Position numbers and translations under genes: made by a program
Origin: Ampelocalamus luodianensis
Taxonomy: Eukaryota > Streptophyta > Magnoliopsida > Poales > Poaceae
Direction of reading: 5' to 3'
NCBI GenBank assembly: GCA_036346255.1
Contig: CM070636.1
Span: 24,497,539 to 24,561,538 of the forward strand
DNA: 64,000 nt
Shown here: positions 1-12,602 of the stretch, in pieces
Position numbering within the stretch: the first letter of the stretch is position 1
How the letters are laid out: each line of letters begins with the position of its first letter
Notes under the pieces: generated by a model
Seen by the model: only the letters and a program-made list of their open reading frames with translations
The model's database searches: none
Told to the model about the DNA's origin: nothing

Positions 1-1858
1 ACCAGAACCTGCAACAGAAGTCTATTATTACCAAGGCAAGCATCCTCTTTGCACCATATTGAACCCAGATTTTATACAATAGCTTTTACAAATCCAGTGA
101 TATTTGTGCATGCTATTTTTCTGAAAATACAAAATGTGACTTGTAATAGCTAGCTATAACCTGACATGGTGGATTATCTTAATTATGACCATACACTCAA
201 CTCTAGTGTAGTACTGTATACTATATGGTCTATTTTCAGATTTGGCTTAGATATGCAGTCTAGAGATTTTAGAGTTGACAAGACTATCTTGTCAAACATG
301 GGAATCACCACTGAACTATTGTCATTTTAAACTCTTTGTCCAGTTTCTTTAAATCAGCCTTGTATTTGAAATTCAAATTGATCTGGACAAGAGGAAGCTA
401 GTGATGGTGTTTTTGTGCACGAGATTGGGTTTTGTGGTGGACTTGTCCGGGTTAATTAAGGACCGAACTCTGATTATTCAATTCAAGTCCCCCACGTACT
501 TCCACATGCAGTGTATGGGCGCTGTTTGGTTAAGTAAAATGTTGAGACTATTGAGTTGGAAACAGGAGAGTAAGGATATGTGTATTGGCCTTGTATGGCA
601 TAGATGCTTTGGTCTGAGGACTGCGTTTTATGCCATGTGAGCTTTGTATGTCAGTATCAGATGTTCTTAGGAGGGTGAGGGCGTATATGTGCCTCGTCGC
701 ATATACGATACCTTAATGGTGCCGATAGCATTCTACTATGGGTGGGGAGCCCAATTCATTTTAAATTGTTTGGATCGGCATTACTGACACAACATGTGTG
801 CCCCGTGGTTAGTAGGTGGTATAGCCTACACTAGTGGGATCAATGCACACATGGGGGTCCAACTCAATAGTGTTGGCTTGTTGAAAAATACCAAATCTTA
901 GCTTCCCCGGTCGGCATACCAAAGGAAGTGTGTCATCATTCGGAGGCATCCGAAGACAACGGGCTAGCTAAGTCATGTGGGTAAAGATGTACACCCCTGC
1001 AGGGTATAAACTGTTCGAATAGCCGTGTCCACGGTCATGGACGATAACTTGAATTGATGTCATCTCAGATAGAAGTTTTGATTTTCAAAAATCTGGTTTT
1101 GGTTTATTTTCGGATGGCATGAGGGAATCATGCATCGCATCGCTTTTTACATTTAATGTATTTACTTACTGTTTTACTTTATCTTTGATTTATTAAATTG
1201 CTTTATCAAAATTTAGCCTTTGTAGGTTAAGATGTATCGCTTTATGCAAATTTGAACCTTTATACCTTCCTGTTGTAAGCTTATGCATGTGACAACTCTA
1301 CTCCTTTGATTAGGCTCTAATAACCACTTTCTTTTATTAGTTTGTGTAAGACTTGCTGAGTACCTTCCGTACTCAAGGTGCTACCACCTATTGTTGCAGG
1401 TGAGGATGGTTTTCTCTATGAAGTACCCGTTAGCGCCGATCAGGGTGACGCTAACGAGTAACGCTACTTCTTTCCTCCACGCAATTGCCTGCGGGTAGAT
1501 GAGGCCATTGGTGGACATTTTTCCGTTTATTTTGCTTCCGCTGTATACTGTTAAAGTGACCAAGTCACTTAATATTGTAGTATTAACAGACTGGTGTAAC
1601 CTTATGTTTAATTATATCAATGTATGACTCGTATGTGTTTGATGCAATGTTGATGAAGGATATATATGCAATGGTCATTGATCCTGGGAACCATTGAGAA
1701 TCATATATATCCGGGAATCCTGTTTACTGGATTTGTCACTTGTTAAATTTATATCTTTAGCCGGGTATTAATAAAGGGGCAGCACTGTTCCTTCATTAAT
1801 AATCATGCTACAGTATGAATTTGATTAGTAACATTTCCAATAACCGGGGGTCCTCACA
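1..1858 (+). mobile_element. Gypsy-type long LTR, 3' part (LTR-C), 5' end outside window
   Basis: The segment ends in CCGGGGGTCCTCACA, the same terminus as the other + strand LTRs at 2055 and 11559. It also carries LTR landmarks in the same order as 9960-11559: a segment reading 'taaggaccga', the block around 991-1022 with CCCTGCAGGG and a near-palindrome CTGTTCGAATAG, and a 'gagtac..ccgtactca' segment near 1350. No convincing coding region is present; short ORFs here do not match anything. It appears inserted into another LTR whose end continues at 1859-2055. Confidence 0.75.
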
Positions 1859-2055
1859 ATTATGTATGTCTTTAAGTTATTGTTGTGCTTCGGTTCTATG
1901 TGTATGAATGGAATTGATGCATGATTTTGTAACGGGGTGTGTATACTGCAATTCTGGGAAGTATACATATCTCGAGGCTTGGTTTATTTGATTTGTACTG
2001 TTAGGACCAAGTGGATGGTTAAACAGTACAAGCCGAATAAACCGGGGTCCTCACA
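1859..2055 (+). mobile_element. 3' remnant of a second gypsy-type LTR (LTR-D)
   Basis: This closely resembles 11360-11559, including 'ggaattgatgcatgatttt', 'aacggggtgtgtat' and the terminal AATAAACCGGGGTCCTCACA. It terminates at 2055 and directly abuts the - strand orf0 of another element, so it was inserted there in the opposite orientation. LTR-C interrupts it on the left. Confidence 0.8.
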
Positions 2056-2391
2056 ATAACCTCTTTGGGGAAAATGGTCGTAGGGCGGCTGAGACAATTC
2101 CGTCAAGTCATGGCGAAGCTGGCTCATAACCCTGCTGGCAGCTTCTTGAATGGTCATAACTTCGGAGGTGGCGTGAACCCGAAAGCTGTACGGAACACTG
2201 CCGGTCACTTGTCTTGCGATGACGTTGACCACGCATCGATATTCTTCCATTCCAGGCCCTCGGTCCCGGCGGTAGATGGCATACTCTGGCTGGTAGGTGA
2301 TATTGGCGCGCCACATCATATCTCGCAGCTGTGCGGGATACCCGTCCACGTACTCCACACGCATCTCCTTGACCAAATACCAGCTACCCAT
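2056..2391 (-). pseudogene. orf0-like ORF of gypsy element 2, truncated
   Basis: The - strand frame starting at 2391 reads MGSWYLVKEMRVEYV and continues about 110 residues before running into LTR-D sequence. It resembles the orf0 of gypsy-1 at 15569-16150 in layout: a conserved P-x-Y..Y segment, an [YW]-R-[CV]-V..V motif, then A..V..LRH. It lies downstream of an LTR and primer-binding site (3163-8444) and upstream of where gag should start. From memory, rice RIRE3/RIRE8-type elements carry such an ORF of unknown function before gag. The C-terminal half, and the rest of the element to the left, are lost to the LTR insertion or lie outside the window. Confidence 0.6.
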
Positions 2392-3162
2392 CTATCACAT
2401 ATAAGAACAAGGTGGGTGAGCGATTAGCTAGGGAATCTAACCGAAAGTTGGGTGGAAGCAGATACTAAGATAGATAAGGGACAAGCCCGAAACTGAAGGT
2501 AAAGAAAACCAATTAACATCTCTACGAATTGAACTCCAACAGCTCAAAACCAGCATAAAATCAATGCAAGATCACAATTTACAAAATCAACTTCCCACTA
2601 TGACTAACTCGTATAGAAGAACGAGCCACCAATTCTAGGAAAGTAAAATTTCAGAAATCAAACCTTGGTTTAACACAGCTAGAAACAAGGCAAAACCTCC
2701 TAATAAAAGGTTAGATACTTAGTCATTCATATCACTTCTTACCCTTTTATCCCCACAAGTTTTAATTGAATTTACCTCTCATTTTCAATTATATATACTA
2801 TAAATAACTAGCTGTCCAGAATTTGTGCTTGCTGTCCAGATTCTTTTCATCAAGTGTGCAGCCGAAATCTTCATCTTCAGGAGCTCCTAATCTTCACTCC
2901 AAAACAGCCAACACTTCAAATTATAACTCTCATGGGTTACCCAAAACCAATTTAATCGATTAAACAACTATATTTGAAAAGGAGATGAGAGGGAAAACAA
3001 CTTTCCAAAGTCAATCAAGAATAAGGTGAGATGAACAAGCTAAGATAGGTAAGAAGTAAAATCTGAGAATCTACTTAAATTTTCGTAAACCATTTGACAC
3101 TTAAAAATAAGTTTTCAAAATATCCTAAAGACGACCAAGCTAGGGGTTTCTACGGTCAGTAT
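2392..3162 (-). other. Untranslated leader of gypsy element 2
   Basis: This AT-rich stretch without a coding ORF lies between the primer-binding site and orf0 on the - strand, the expected position of the 5' leader. No gene is visible. Confidence 0.5.
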
Positions 3163-3176
3163 GGCTCTAATACCAA
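3163..3176 (-). promoter_or_regulatory. Primer-binding site (initiator Met tRNA type), gypsy element 2
   Basis: The - strand reads TTGGTATTAGAGCC three bases after the LTR end at 3180. This matches the plant retrotransposon primer-binding consensus complementary to tRNA-iMet, TGGTATCAGAGC, with one change. It shows that 3180-8444 is a 5' LTR in - orientation rather than a DNA-transposon terminal repeat. Confidence 0.85.
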
Positions 3177-4501
3177 CTTTGTGAGGACCCCGATTTATTT
3201 GACTTGTAATGCTTAGCCTTCCATTGACCCTAGCATCACAAAACAAATAAACCAAGCCTCGAGATATGTATGCTTCCCAGAAATGCAGCATACACACCCC
3301 GTTACAAAATCATGCATCAATTCCATACATCACAATATAACAATTCAAGCGAAAGACATACATAATATAAAGTTATTACAACAAGGGTCGATCCAAATAA
3401 CAACAAGTATCATTAATAATGAAGCAAAAGTGCCATAAGATGGCTAAGACCAAAAACCAACCGGTTAGCCACATAACCACAGTATAAACCGACCGCCGCC
3501 AAGCTAGTCGTCCATAACGTAACCAAACTCACCAAAGTTGATCCCTTGGGGATCAACCTTCTTCCTCTGCAACAATTAAGCGAAGCAAATGAGTACAAAA
3601 TTGTACTCGCAAGACTTACGGGTAACAAACCTAGTTACTACTACATGCAGGCTTTGATCAAAAGATAAGGCTCAAGGTTAATTTTCAGCATAAAGCAAGT
3701 TTTATTTGCAATAGAGAATAGATTGAAGGCTGTTGTAACAAACTGAATTTTATTTGCATAAATAACGGCGATACAATAAGTAGTAACAACATCCTGGAGA
3801 TGACCAACCCAATAGCCATCACAACCATAGCACGAATTACCCATTCGTACCACCCATGTCAAGTTTTAATTTAAAAGGTTGTAGTCTAACTCTTGAAAAG
3901 CTTACCCAAGCATGTCCATAACCTAGGACGAGGCTATTCGAATAGTTTTAACCCTGCAGGGGTGTACCAATGTACCCACACTTCAGACCGCCTCTTTGCC
4001 AAGCTATTAAGCACACTTCCTTTGGTATGCCGGCACGGCTAAGTCCTACGAGACATTTCCAATGAAAAATGCTAATCAAGAGCCGCACGTATGGGGGGTT
4101 AACCCTTAGTGACCTGCCGACGGAATCTGGATCACAAGGACCCATACGTGGAGCAGGAGACACCGCCACAATGGTGCTCCTCCCCACAAACATGTCCATG
4201 CTGCATACCGAAATATGCAACCCACCACGCGACTCATTAATTAACACCCCCCAAAGTACTTAGTCAAGAGAGGTCCCATTTCCCTCTAGTGTGGTTAGCA
4301 CACACAAAAATGCTCGGATAACAGGTACTCACAAGTAGTTCGGTCCTTAATTGACCTGGGTACCATTCCATTCACACCCAAACTCACACCATCTTACCCT
4401 TGTGCCCAAGTCCAAATCATTTTACTTTCATTTTTAGTTTTTACAATTAAATATAGCACCAAGGCTGGAAACATAAAGTCATAATAAGTTTGTGTGATCA
4501 A

Positions 4502-4524
4502 GATTATCGACTAGGTCGATAATC
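4502..4524. repeat. Conserved LTR palindrome GATTATCGAC..GTCGATAATC
   Basis: Two 10-base arms (GATTATCGAC and GTCGATAATC) flank a 3-base spacer. Equivalent hairpins occur at 10312-10332 and 63948-63967 in other LTR copies of both orientations, with a changed first arm base and loop. Confidence 0.7.
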
Positions 4525-7500
4525 GCCAATTCTACCAGATCTAAGCATTCTAAGCATGACACCGTAAAGACAATAAAGAGTATAATAAAATCACCGGCTC
4601 TAATTCACCAAATGATATTAATAACTTATGTTTTGTGGCCGGGGATGAACAATTTAAAGGCAACCATGCAATGGGATTAGCTACCTCTAATCGATAAAAT
4701 AAATCTTGACACAAGAAGCATGCATACTTAGGTTTTGCAAACAAGATATTAGGATTTAAAAGTAGTAGGAGCAATATGATCAAATGATGTTACACTGCTT
4801 GCCTTGCTGAAGATCACTTATTTGCTGTAGAGGATCACTCACGTAATCAATATTTTCTTCGGAACCTAACACAAAAAGGCAATAAAACCAATAAGAACGA
4901 AGAACACCAAATAAACTCAACAGCAAAAGATATTCAAATATAAAGAAATTCACACAGCAGCAAGGTTATGATTTTAGATAATTTTAAAAACAAGAATTAC
5001 TTCATTTGGAGTAGACATGAAAAAGTTATGGTGAAATCTAGCTCTCTCAGCCTATTTATCCTCTAATTTAATTATAGGTACTGTTCATGGCAAAAATTTC
5101 TAGAATGATCTAGAACCTAAAATTTTTATGGTAGGTAGGATATGTTATCCTAATCACAGCATAGTTGAGTTTACTAAATTTGGAGTTATAATGATTTACT
5201 TATGATTTTTCTAAGTTGTAAACCTAGCACATTACATTTTCTAGAAACATAAACAAGTTCAAAACCTATTCCATATTAAAGTATGCTAACAGAGGGATTT
5301 TCTAGCATTGATTTTATATATTTAGGATTTACAGGGAATTACTTGTGTCTTTTATAAGATTCCCAGAATTTCTAAATGCTGAAAAATAGGGTCAAAGTCA
5401 TTAATTAATATTTCAGGCGCTATCCTGGGCCTACAATCCCTTTTATATTAAAGTTTGGTTAATAACAAAATTTTCAAAATTGAAATCACCCATTTTGGAC
5501 ATATACAGAGTAAGATATGCATTTTATATGATTTCATTTAATTTCTGGAAAAACCAAAAATAGCAGAAATCAAGTTTCTTGTGCTTACATGAATTTTTAC
5601 AATAGAAACATGGTTAAAAGCATTTTTAAATAAAACCTTAGTGTCAAAACAAATTTACTACAGTTGGAATCAACCAAAAAGGGTTTAAAATAAATTTGTT
5701 ATGAATTTCTAAAGTTTCTGCACAATTTTCAGTTACAAAATAATTGTTTTCCGATTTACAGACAAACCTAAACGAAAAGTTAAGACGTGGACGCACGAGA
5801 ACCGTCGATCCAAAATCGGACGGCACGCGCGCGCGGGTGCGCGAAGGCGACCCGAACGTCCCAATTCCTCTCGACCGTTGATCAAAGATCCAGCGGCTAA
5901 GGGCGTGGGTGGTTCGGACCTCGCGAACGAAACACCGATCTCAGCCGCAGATCTGAGAACGGACGGTCCACGATGATGGGGGGATTCGGGTGACCCGAAC
6001 GGCCCACTTGATCTGGACCGCAGATCACGACACGGACGGTGGTGTCCGATCGCAGTTCAAAAAGAAACGCTGACACGTGGGGGCCACGTGTCAGTGACTT
6101 TAAGTCATAAACACGAAGTCGTTAAACCACGCGCGCGCGGTGCACGTGGCCCACATGTCAGCGACTTAAGGGAGGTTTTTAGGACAGGATCTATTACCGA
6201 ATCTAATGATTAGGAGTTAATGTGTCCTAATGATTTGCACAGAAGTGATTAAAGCAATTGAGAGCCCACCTGGCGGGGCTTAAAGTGGCGCTTAGGACGA
6301 TTTAATGTCGCTAATGATTGGCAATTAATGAACTCTAAAAATGGTACTAAAGACTTCGATTTGATTTTAACCCTCACGCCCACATGTCGCTGACCCGTGG
6401 TTAATTTCCGACAAAGAATTAAACGACGACACACTTAATTAACCAATAATTAAGCATTGATGGTGTCCGGAGCGCACGGGATTGCACCAGCGGGGTGAAT
6501 TAAGGACATGGGCCCACATGTCGCTGATGTATATGCGATTAAGACACCATTAATACCTAACGATTAACACTGATTGGGCATTAATGCTGTCTGAAATTTC
6601 TGACGAAAACGGGAGTTTCGCCGGCAAGTCCCGAGCGTGTTCCACGGCTCATCGCCGGCGACTCCGGTCGCGGCGGCTCCAACCAAGTAGTGAAATGGAA
6701 TCGCAATAACCTTATGGACCTAGTGGTGGCAATCTCGCCGGCGGTGAGGGCTCTAATCGCCGACTAGCCGGAAAATGAAAAAGGGAGCTTTTACTGCTAA
6801 GCATGAAAATAGCAAAATGCTCCACTGCAGTCCAAAGAAGCGTGTACCAAGGCCTCTAGGGACTAATAAGAAGCTACCTTAATGGAGAGAAGCTTCAAAG
6901 ATGGCCGGAGTAGCTTATCCCCGGTGGAGGCTTGCTGGACTTGAAGAAGAAAGGTGAAAATTTGTACCCTGAGCAAAATGAGTGGTACCAAAGCATCAAC
7001 ATAGCTTCATTATAGCCCATAGACGCTACATGAGCAAATAATTTGAAAATGGAGCACTCACCTGAGCTAAGGAAGTAGATGACCAAAATCGGTCGAATTT
7101 GAACAAACCCCAAATTGGACAATTCCTGATAATCAAACCCAAAATTAAGTGAGGGGATATGTTCAAGATAGTGAGGAGATAAAAATGGTGTAAAGAAATG
7201 TGAACGAGAACCACTGTAACACCAAATTCACCAATGGAGCTCCACGGGTCAACAATGGTGATTGTCGGTTTTGGGGTATTAAGCTCCACAATTGAAAATA
7301 AAGCTCAAGGGTAGTGTAAAGGGATACCAGGAGGTATTGAAGGTGCTTATAAAGCTTTGGAAAGCATTAGGGTTTGGACAAAGAGCTTTTCGGGAGACAT
7401 GGTGCAAAGCTCAAGACATGGCCGAAAGTGAAAAAGGTGGAGATGATGGCATAGGGTATGGCTCGGCCGAAACACCTCCCACAACCCTAAAGGTCAACTA

Positions 7501-7863
7501 GGGCGGTCAGAGGGAGCAAGAATTGACATCCCCATACCTCTCCCATCGCTCACGCACGACTGGAGGTAGGAGATGACTCACAATGCACTTGGGCAATTTT
7601 GGGCCGTTGGATCTATCGCGGACGGCTTAGATCTCAAAGCCCTGGCGCCCTTTTAAAAAAACAACAGAGGAACTGTGACCGTTGGATCGATCATGGACGG
7701 CTGAGATTAGATGCGCTCTTCGGGTGACCCGATCAGCACACTTATTTTGGACCGTTAGATTTCGATTCAAGGGCTCAGATTGATGGACTCTTCGCGATGC
7801 CCCGAACAGCCCAATCATTTAAGGCCGTTAGATCAAGATCTAACGGTTGAAAATGTTTGCGGG

Positions 7864-7871
7864 TTTATAAA
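7864..7871 (-). promoter_or_regulatory. Candidate LTR TATA box (element 2)
   Basis: TTTATAAA lies ~575 bases from the LTR 5' end, the same relative position as the TATAAATA of gypsy-1 LTR. Transcription would run leftward into the LTR and leader. Confidence 0.4.
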
Positions 7872-8444
7872 GAGACCTGGTGCGGTTTAGTTGGCTCAAC
7901 CAAGTCGATTGACTCGAGCCCGAGTAACAGTACAAACTAGATTTGGTTTTTAAATAAGAACAGAGACCTTTGAGGATTTATTTGGGGTAGCAAAACAACT
8001 CCAAAAATTCTGAAATTTTTACAGGAGCTTTATAACCTGGACATAAGCCTTGTGTAAAATTTTCAAAGGTTTGTATGCAGTGAATTATTCTCTAAAAATT
8101 CTGCAAGTTTCTGACTCAGAGTTTTCACTAAACGTCAAACAGGTTTGACTGCCCTCTAATAATATTCAAACAATTTCTAAAAATTGTGAAATTTTTCATA
8201 GGGGTCACAAACCATCCTTAGAACTTAGGAAAAATATTTCCAGAGGATGATCACAATGTTTGACATGATTTTATTTTTTTTGGAAGATCAACATTTGGAT
8301 CAAAAGGACTTGTGACTTTGTATTTCCATAATTCCTTGTACAAGAATTGTTTGGTACAACAGGAAATACATGATGTAAGAAAAAGTTTTAATTTCAACTC
8401 ATTTTCTTACATTTTAAACACAAGTCCAAAATTGGGATGTTACA

Positions 8445-11400
8445 CCGACACCGTCGCCCCCTTTTCACCTCCTCGGTCGGCCGCCGCTCGCCATCGCCGC
8501 GCCACCACAGTGCCACCCGCGCCACCAAGTCGCCACCCCTAGCTCCTGTAGCCTCTGGGCAACCCATTTTGGCCCTCCCCACCGCCTCGCCGCAGCTCCA
8601 TCGCCGGCGACGACCACAGCCCCATTTCGGCAAGAGCCTCCCCTGTTCCTCCCTTGCGATCCCTGTGGCTGACAGTGGGGCCCACTCTCTTAAACCAAGC
8701 AATTTGTTGCTAATCAACTATGCGAATGTAATTAGGTCACTCCAAATGGTTTAGCAAATTTGAAGTTGAGGTTTGGAAGAAGGTTAGACATTAGTTTCAT
8801 TTCTGAAATTTTTCTCTGTGTTGTCAGTGAACTGAAGATCATGTATAGGTGAATGGTAAAGAGGGTGAGGATAACTAAATGTCAGTGAGCCCTTGGCTGT
8901 GTAGATAGCATTCACCAAGATTGGTTAGTTTTGTTTAAACGCTCGGTGGATAAGTTGTTTTGTCGGAAAATCAACTAGTGTGTATAATCCAGTGATTGCC
9001 AGTGACCTTCTATCCTTATGTGATTCTCAGTATTTGTGTGTGTGCTTGGATGTATGGCAGTGAGCTTTCAACTTATTAGGTGATTGGATTAGGATCTAAC
9101 AGGAGCAACCTTGAGTAGGATGTTATCATCTCGTAAGTATCTGATAGTGGCTCTCTCCCCCAGTGTGTATAGTAATAGGCCTATCTGTTAGCATAGATTA
9201 GCTTAAGTAAGTTGTGGGCCAATGGAAATGGTTAGTAAGGTTTGTTAGTTGTGTGTACCCCAACTAGCAGTAGCCCCCTCTCTGTGTTGGATCTCAGTGT
9301 ATGATCTTATGGCAGTGGACCTCCTTTCAAGGAAAGTAACTAGTTAGTAGATAACCAATGAGTAGCTTAAAGAAAATAAATTGAGTACTAGTGTTAATAT
9401 CGTCAAACTAAGAAGTGAATTCAACTATGAGTTAGTGGCTGACAGTGGACACCATCCGATTAATTGCCCAACTAAGGTAGTGAGTAGGATAAAGTAACTT
9501 TTGGGTGTTTCTATTTTAGCCAATTCCACATTAAGTTAGTTTGTATTTAGGTCAAGCTGCCTTGTATTTCTGTCAAGTTAATTAAAGTTTAATTTTAGGG
9601 ACCATTAGAAATAGCTGTCAGTAGGACCCCACATCTTTAAGAAGTTAATCCTGAGGTTAAGCTATAGGATAGGTAGTTGGTAAGAAGATTAGATGGAAGT
9701 AGCATTGTAGTAAAGCTAACCCAAGATCACCATCATAGTCCGCTGAAAGAGGAGAGCATATAAGAGGTTTGATTTTGACTATATGATTATCGTGGAAAAT
9801 AAGTGAGTTTGGAAAGAACAATCAGAAGAAATCCTAACTAATTTAAATAAACTCCGAATCAACTAATTTGTTGTTCCTAAATTCATAATCTATATTCTGT
9901 GTTTTTAATTTTTGGATACTTTTGGCATTCTGGTGTTTATTCGCTGTTTTTCGCTTTGGCAGTTTTTATCGTTAGATGACGTTGATTACGAGAGTGACCC
10001 TCTGCAGCAAGTCGAATATCTCTAGCAAGGCAAAGGCAAGCAGTTTGATCATATCCACTCAATACCATTACTTTTAAAATCTAATACTTTGTTTTACTCG
10101 TACGTATGCATGCTTTTGTGTCAATGATTAATTTTATCGATTAGAGGTAGTTAATCCCATTTCATTGTTGCCATGAAATTGTTCACCCCTGCCACTACCT
10201 TAGGAATATTATTCTCACTGGTGAATTAGAGCCCGGTGAATGATTTAGGGCCTTTTATTTATCTTTACGTTATGATGCTTAGCAATGCTTAGATACCGGT
10301 AGAATTGGGCAGTTATCGACTTAGTCGATAACCTTGATCACACAAACTTAGTATGACTTTATATTTCAACCTCTGTGCTATGATTACTTGTGAAAACTAT
10401 AAAAAAAATAAAAATAAAATGATTTGAACTTGGGCACAATGGTAAGATGGTGTGCTTTTGGGTGTGACTGGAATGGTGCCTGGGTCATTTAAGGACCGAG
10501 TTACTTGCGCCACCGCACTGAGCATTTTTGCGTGTTAACCACACTAGAGGGTATGGGACCTCTCTTGACTTAGTACTTTGGCGTGTATTGGCTCCGAGTC
10601 GCAAGAGGGATGGTGTTGGGAGCATGGTAGTTGTTCGAAAAGCTTTACCCTTTGTGGGTAGTTGTCTTTTTGGCTTTACCATGTGAGCGTATGGAACTAT
10701 TGGAAAACGTCTTGTTAGACTTAGCCGTGTCTGCATACCAAAGGAACTATGCTAACCGTGGCTGGTGGAAAGGCGGTCTAAAGTGTGGGTATATTAGTAC
10801 ACCCCTGTAGGGTTTGATCTATTCGAATAGCCTCGTCCTAGGTTATGGACACGCTCGGATACGCCCTGTGAGAACTAGACTACAACATTTAATTAAAACT
10901 TGATGGGTTGGTATGAATGGATATTCATACTATTGTTGTGGTGACTATTGGGTTAGTCACTTCCAGGTTGTCTTTATTGTTGTTATTATTATTGTATCGC
11001 TGTTATTTCAACAATTACAAACAGTTTGTCAAATTGCTTTGAATCTATTACATTATTGCAAATGAAAATTTGCTTTATGCTAAAAGAAAGTCCAGAGCCC
11101 CCTCCACTTAAATAAACCTCGCATGTAGTTAATTATAGTTCTGTTACCCTTACACGTCAGTCTTGCGAGTACAAAAAAAAATTTTGTACTCAGTTGCTTT
11201 GCTTAATGTTTTTGTTGCAGAGAAAGAAGGTGAGCCCCAAGGGCTTCCCCTTTGTGAGATGCGCATCGGGTTTGACGACTAGCTTGGCGGCCCGGTTGGT
11301 TGCCTTGTGGGTAAAGGCACACTAATTGGCTCTTTTGTTTATCGTCATCTTATGGTACTTTTGCTTCCGTTGTTTACTTAGTTATTTGTATGTCTTTTGT

Positions 11401-11559
11401 TAGACCTGTTGTATGGAATTGATGCATGATTTTGTAACGGGGTGTGTATATTGTATTTCTTGGAAGTATACATATCTCGAGGCTTGGTTTATTTGATTTG
11501 TGATGCTAGGGTCAATGGAAGGCTAAGCATTACAAGTCGAATAAACCGGGGTCCTCACA
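8445..11559 (+). mobile_element. Gypsy-type LTR (LTR-B), 5' truncated
   Basis: It ends at 11559 with AATAAACCGGGGTCCTCACA and is inserted in opposite orientation into the integrase ORF of gypsy-1. From ~9960 to 11559 it is an inverted, diverged copy of 3180-4870 in LTR-A. Shared blocks include the 'gattac' segment near 9985, the hairpin at 10312, the palindrome at 10819-10830 and the terminal ~150 bases. The GC-rich piece at 8446-8700 gives overlapping ORFs on both strands, looks like LTR interior rather than a host exon, and directly abuts the outer end of LTR-A at 8444. Repeated 'cagtga'/'gtcagtg' words run from 8660 to 9620. Confidence 0.65.
10819..10830. repeat. Conserved 12-bp palindrome CTATTCGAATAG in LTRs
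   Basis: The perfect palindrome occurs at 3934-3945, 10819-10830 and 63359-63370, and with one change at 1011-1022 and 16973-16984. In four copies a ..CCCTG[CT]AGGG.. block lies within about 20 bases. Conservation across diverged LTRs suggests function. Confidence 0.7.
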
Positions 11560-12559
11560 CTTGGTAGCTATTATTGTATGAGAACTCTGCATATGGCAGA
11601 TCCTTATCCCAACCTTTTCCGAAATCTAAGGCACAAGCTCGAAGCATATCTTCAAGGACTTGGTTGGTGCATTCTGTCTGACCATCAGTCTGGGGATGAT
11701 ATGCCGTGCTGAAATTGAGTTTGGTCCCCAAGACTTCATGCAGACTTTTCCAGAACCGAGAGGTGAACTGGGAACCTCTGTCAGACACAATCTTCTTGGG
11801 TACTCCATGTAGGTAGACGATCCTGGCCATGTACAACTCCGCTAGCTTGCTGCTCTGGTAGGTGGTCTTGACCGAAATAAAGTGGGCCACTTTAGTTAAT
11901 CGGTCAATTACCACCCAGATGGAGTCATATCCCGATTGGGTTCTAGGGAGTCCGGTGATGAAATCCATACCAACTTCTTCCCACTTCCACTCGGGAATTG
12001 GTAATGGCTGCAATGCATCAATGGTCTTTGGTGCTCTGCCTTGACTCTTTGATAGACATCACAACGAGCGACGAAATCAGCAATTTCGCACTTCATGCTG
12101 ACCCACCAATATTTTTATTTCAAGTCCTGATACATTTTGGTGCTACCAGGATGAATGGAGTATGGCGACTCATGAGCTTCTTTCAGAATCGACTCCTTTA
12201 TCTCCTGCTGGTTAGGTACACAAATGCGGTCTCCAAACCACACTGTCCCTTGCTCATCCTTGGAGAAACCTAGGGCTTTGCCTCTTCTCATGTTTTTCTT
12301 GATTTCCTGGATGTCTTCCTCTTCTAACTGCTTTGTTCTGATTTGATCCGGAAGAGTCGGTTGAACTTCCAAAGCGCCACTTTAAACCTTGCTGACAATC
12401 TCCGTATCTCAGTGCTTCAGCCTCATACACCTGGGTCGATTTTGTTGTACCATGATGGTATTGCAATAAGCCTTCCTTCTCAAGGCATCTGCTACCACAT
12501 TGGCTTTGCCCGGATGATAATGGATTCCGAGGTCGTAATCCTTTATCAATTCTAACCAT
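11560..12559 (-). pseudogene. Integrase region of gypsy-1, truncated and frameshifted
   Basis: The - strand frames contain the end of the zinc-binding H-H-C-C region (ESPYSIHPGSTKMYQDL, then a C-x-x-Y where C-x-x-C is usual) and the catalytic core: MDFITGLPRT, VSDRGSQFTS and HPQTDGQTECTNQ carry the D, D and E residues. The reading stops at YNNSYQ because LTR-B is inserted there. Any chromodomain or 3' LTR lies beyond the insertion and is not in the window. There are frame breaks between ~11555-12013, 11908-12096 and 12115-12372, so it is not functional. Confidence 0.85.
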
Positions 12560-12602
12560 CTCCTCTGTCGGAGATTGAGCTCGGACTGCGTGAATATGTA
12601 TT

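Larger units (their letters stand above)
3180..8444 (-). mobile_element. 5' LTR of gypsy element 2 (5.3 kb)
   Basis: On the - strand it starts TGTAACATCCCAATTTTGG at 8444 and ends CGGGGTCCTCACA at 3180, giving TG..CA ends with a primer-binding site immediately outside. The first ~500 bases of the LTR are AT-rich, as in the LTR of gypsy-1 at 16310-19318. A TTTATAAA box sits ~575 bases in, about where gypsy-1 has its TATA box. The central GC-richer part contains several diverged copies of a GGCCCACATGTCAG-like motif (for example near 6080, 6150, 6380 and 6510). At 5265 bp it is long even for this class, so a further nested insertion is possible. No host gene is seen inside. Confidence 0.75.

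Noticed and set aside
8446..8754. GC-rich ORFs as a host exon
   Set aside because: Overlapping ORFs on both strands with Pro/Arg-rich composition, inside LTR-B; similar GC-rich blocks occur in the gypsy-1 LTR.
3180..11559. One DNA transposon with very long terminal inverted repeats
   Set aside because: The left arm has a tRNA-iMet primer-binding site immediately outside it and TG..CA LTR ends, and the right arm ends inside a gypsy integrase ORF. Two opposed LTRs explain it better.
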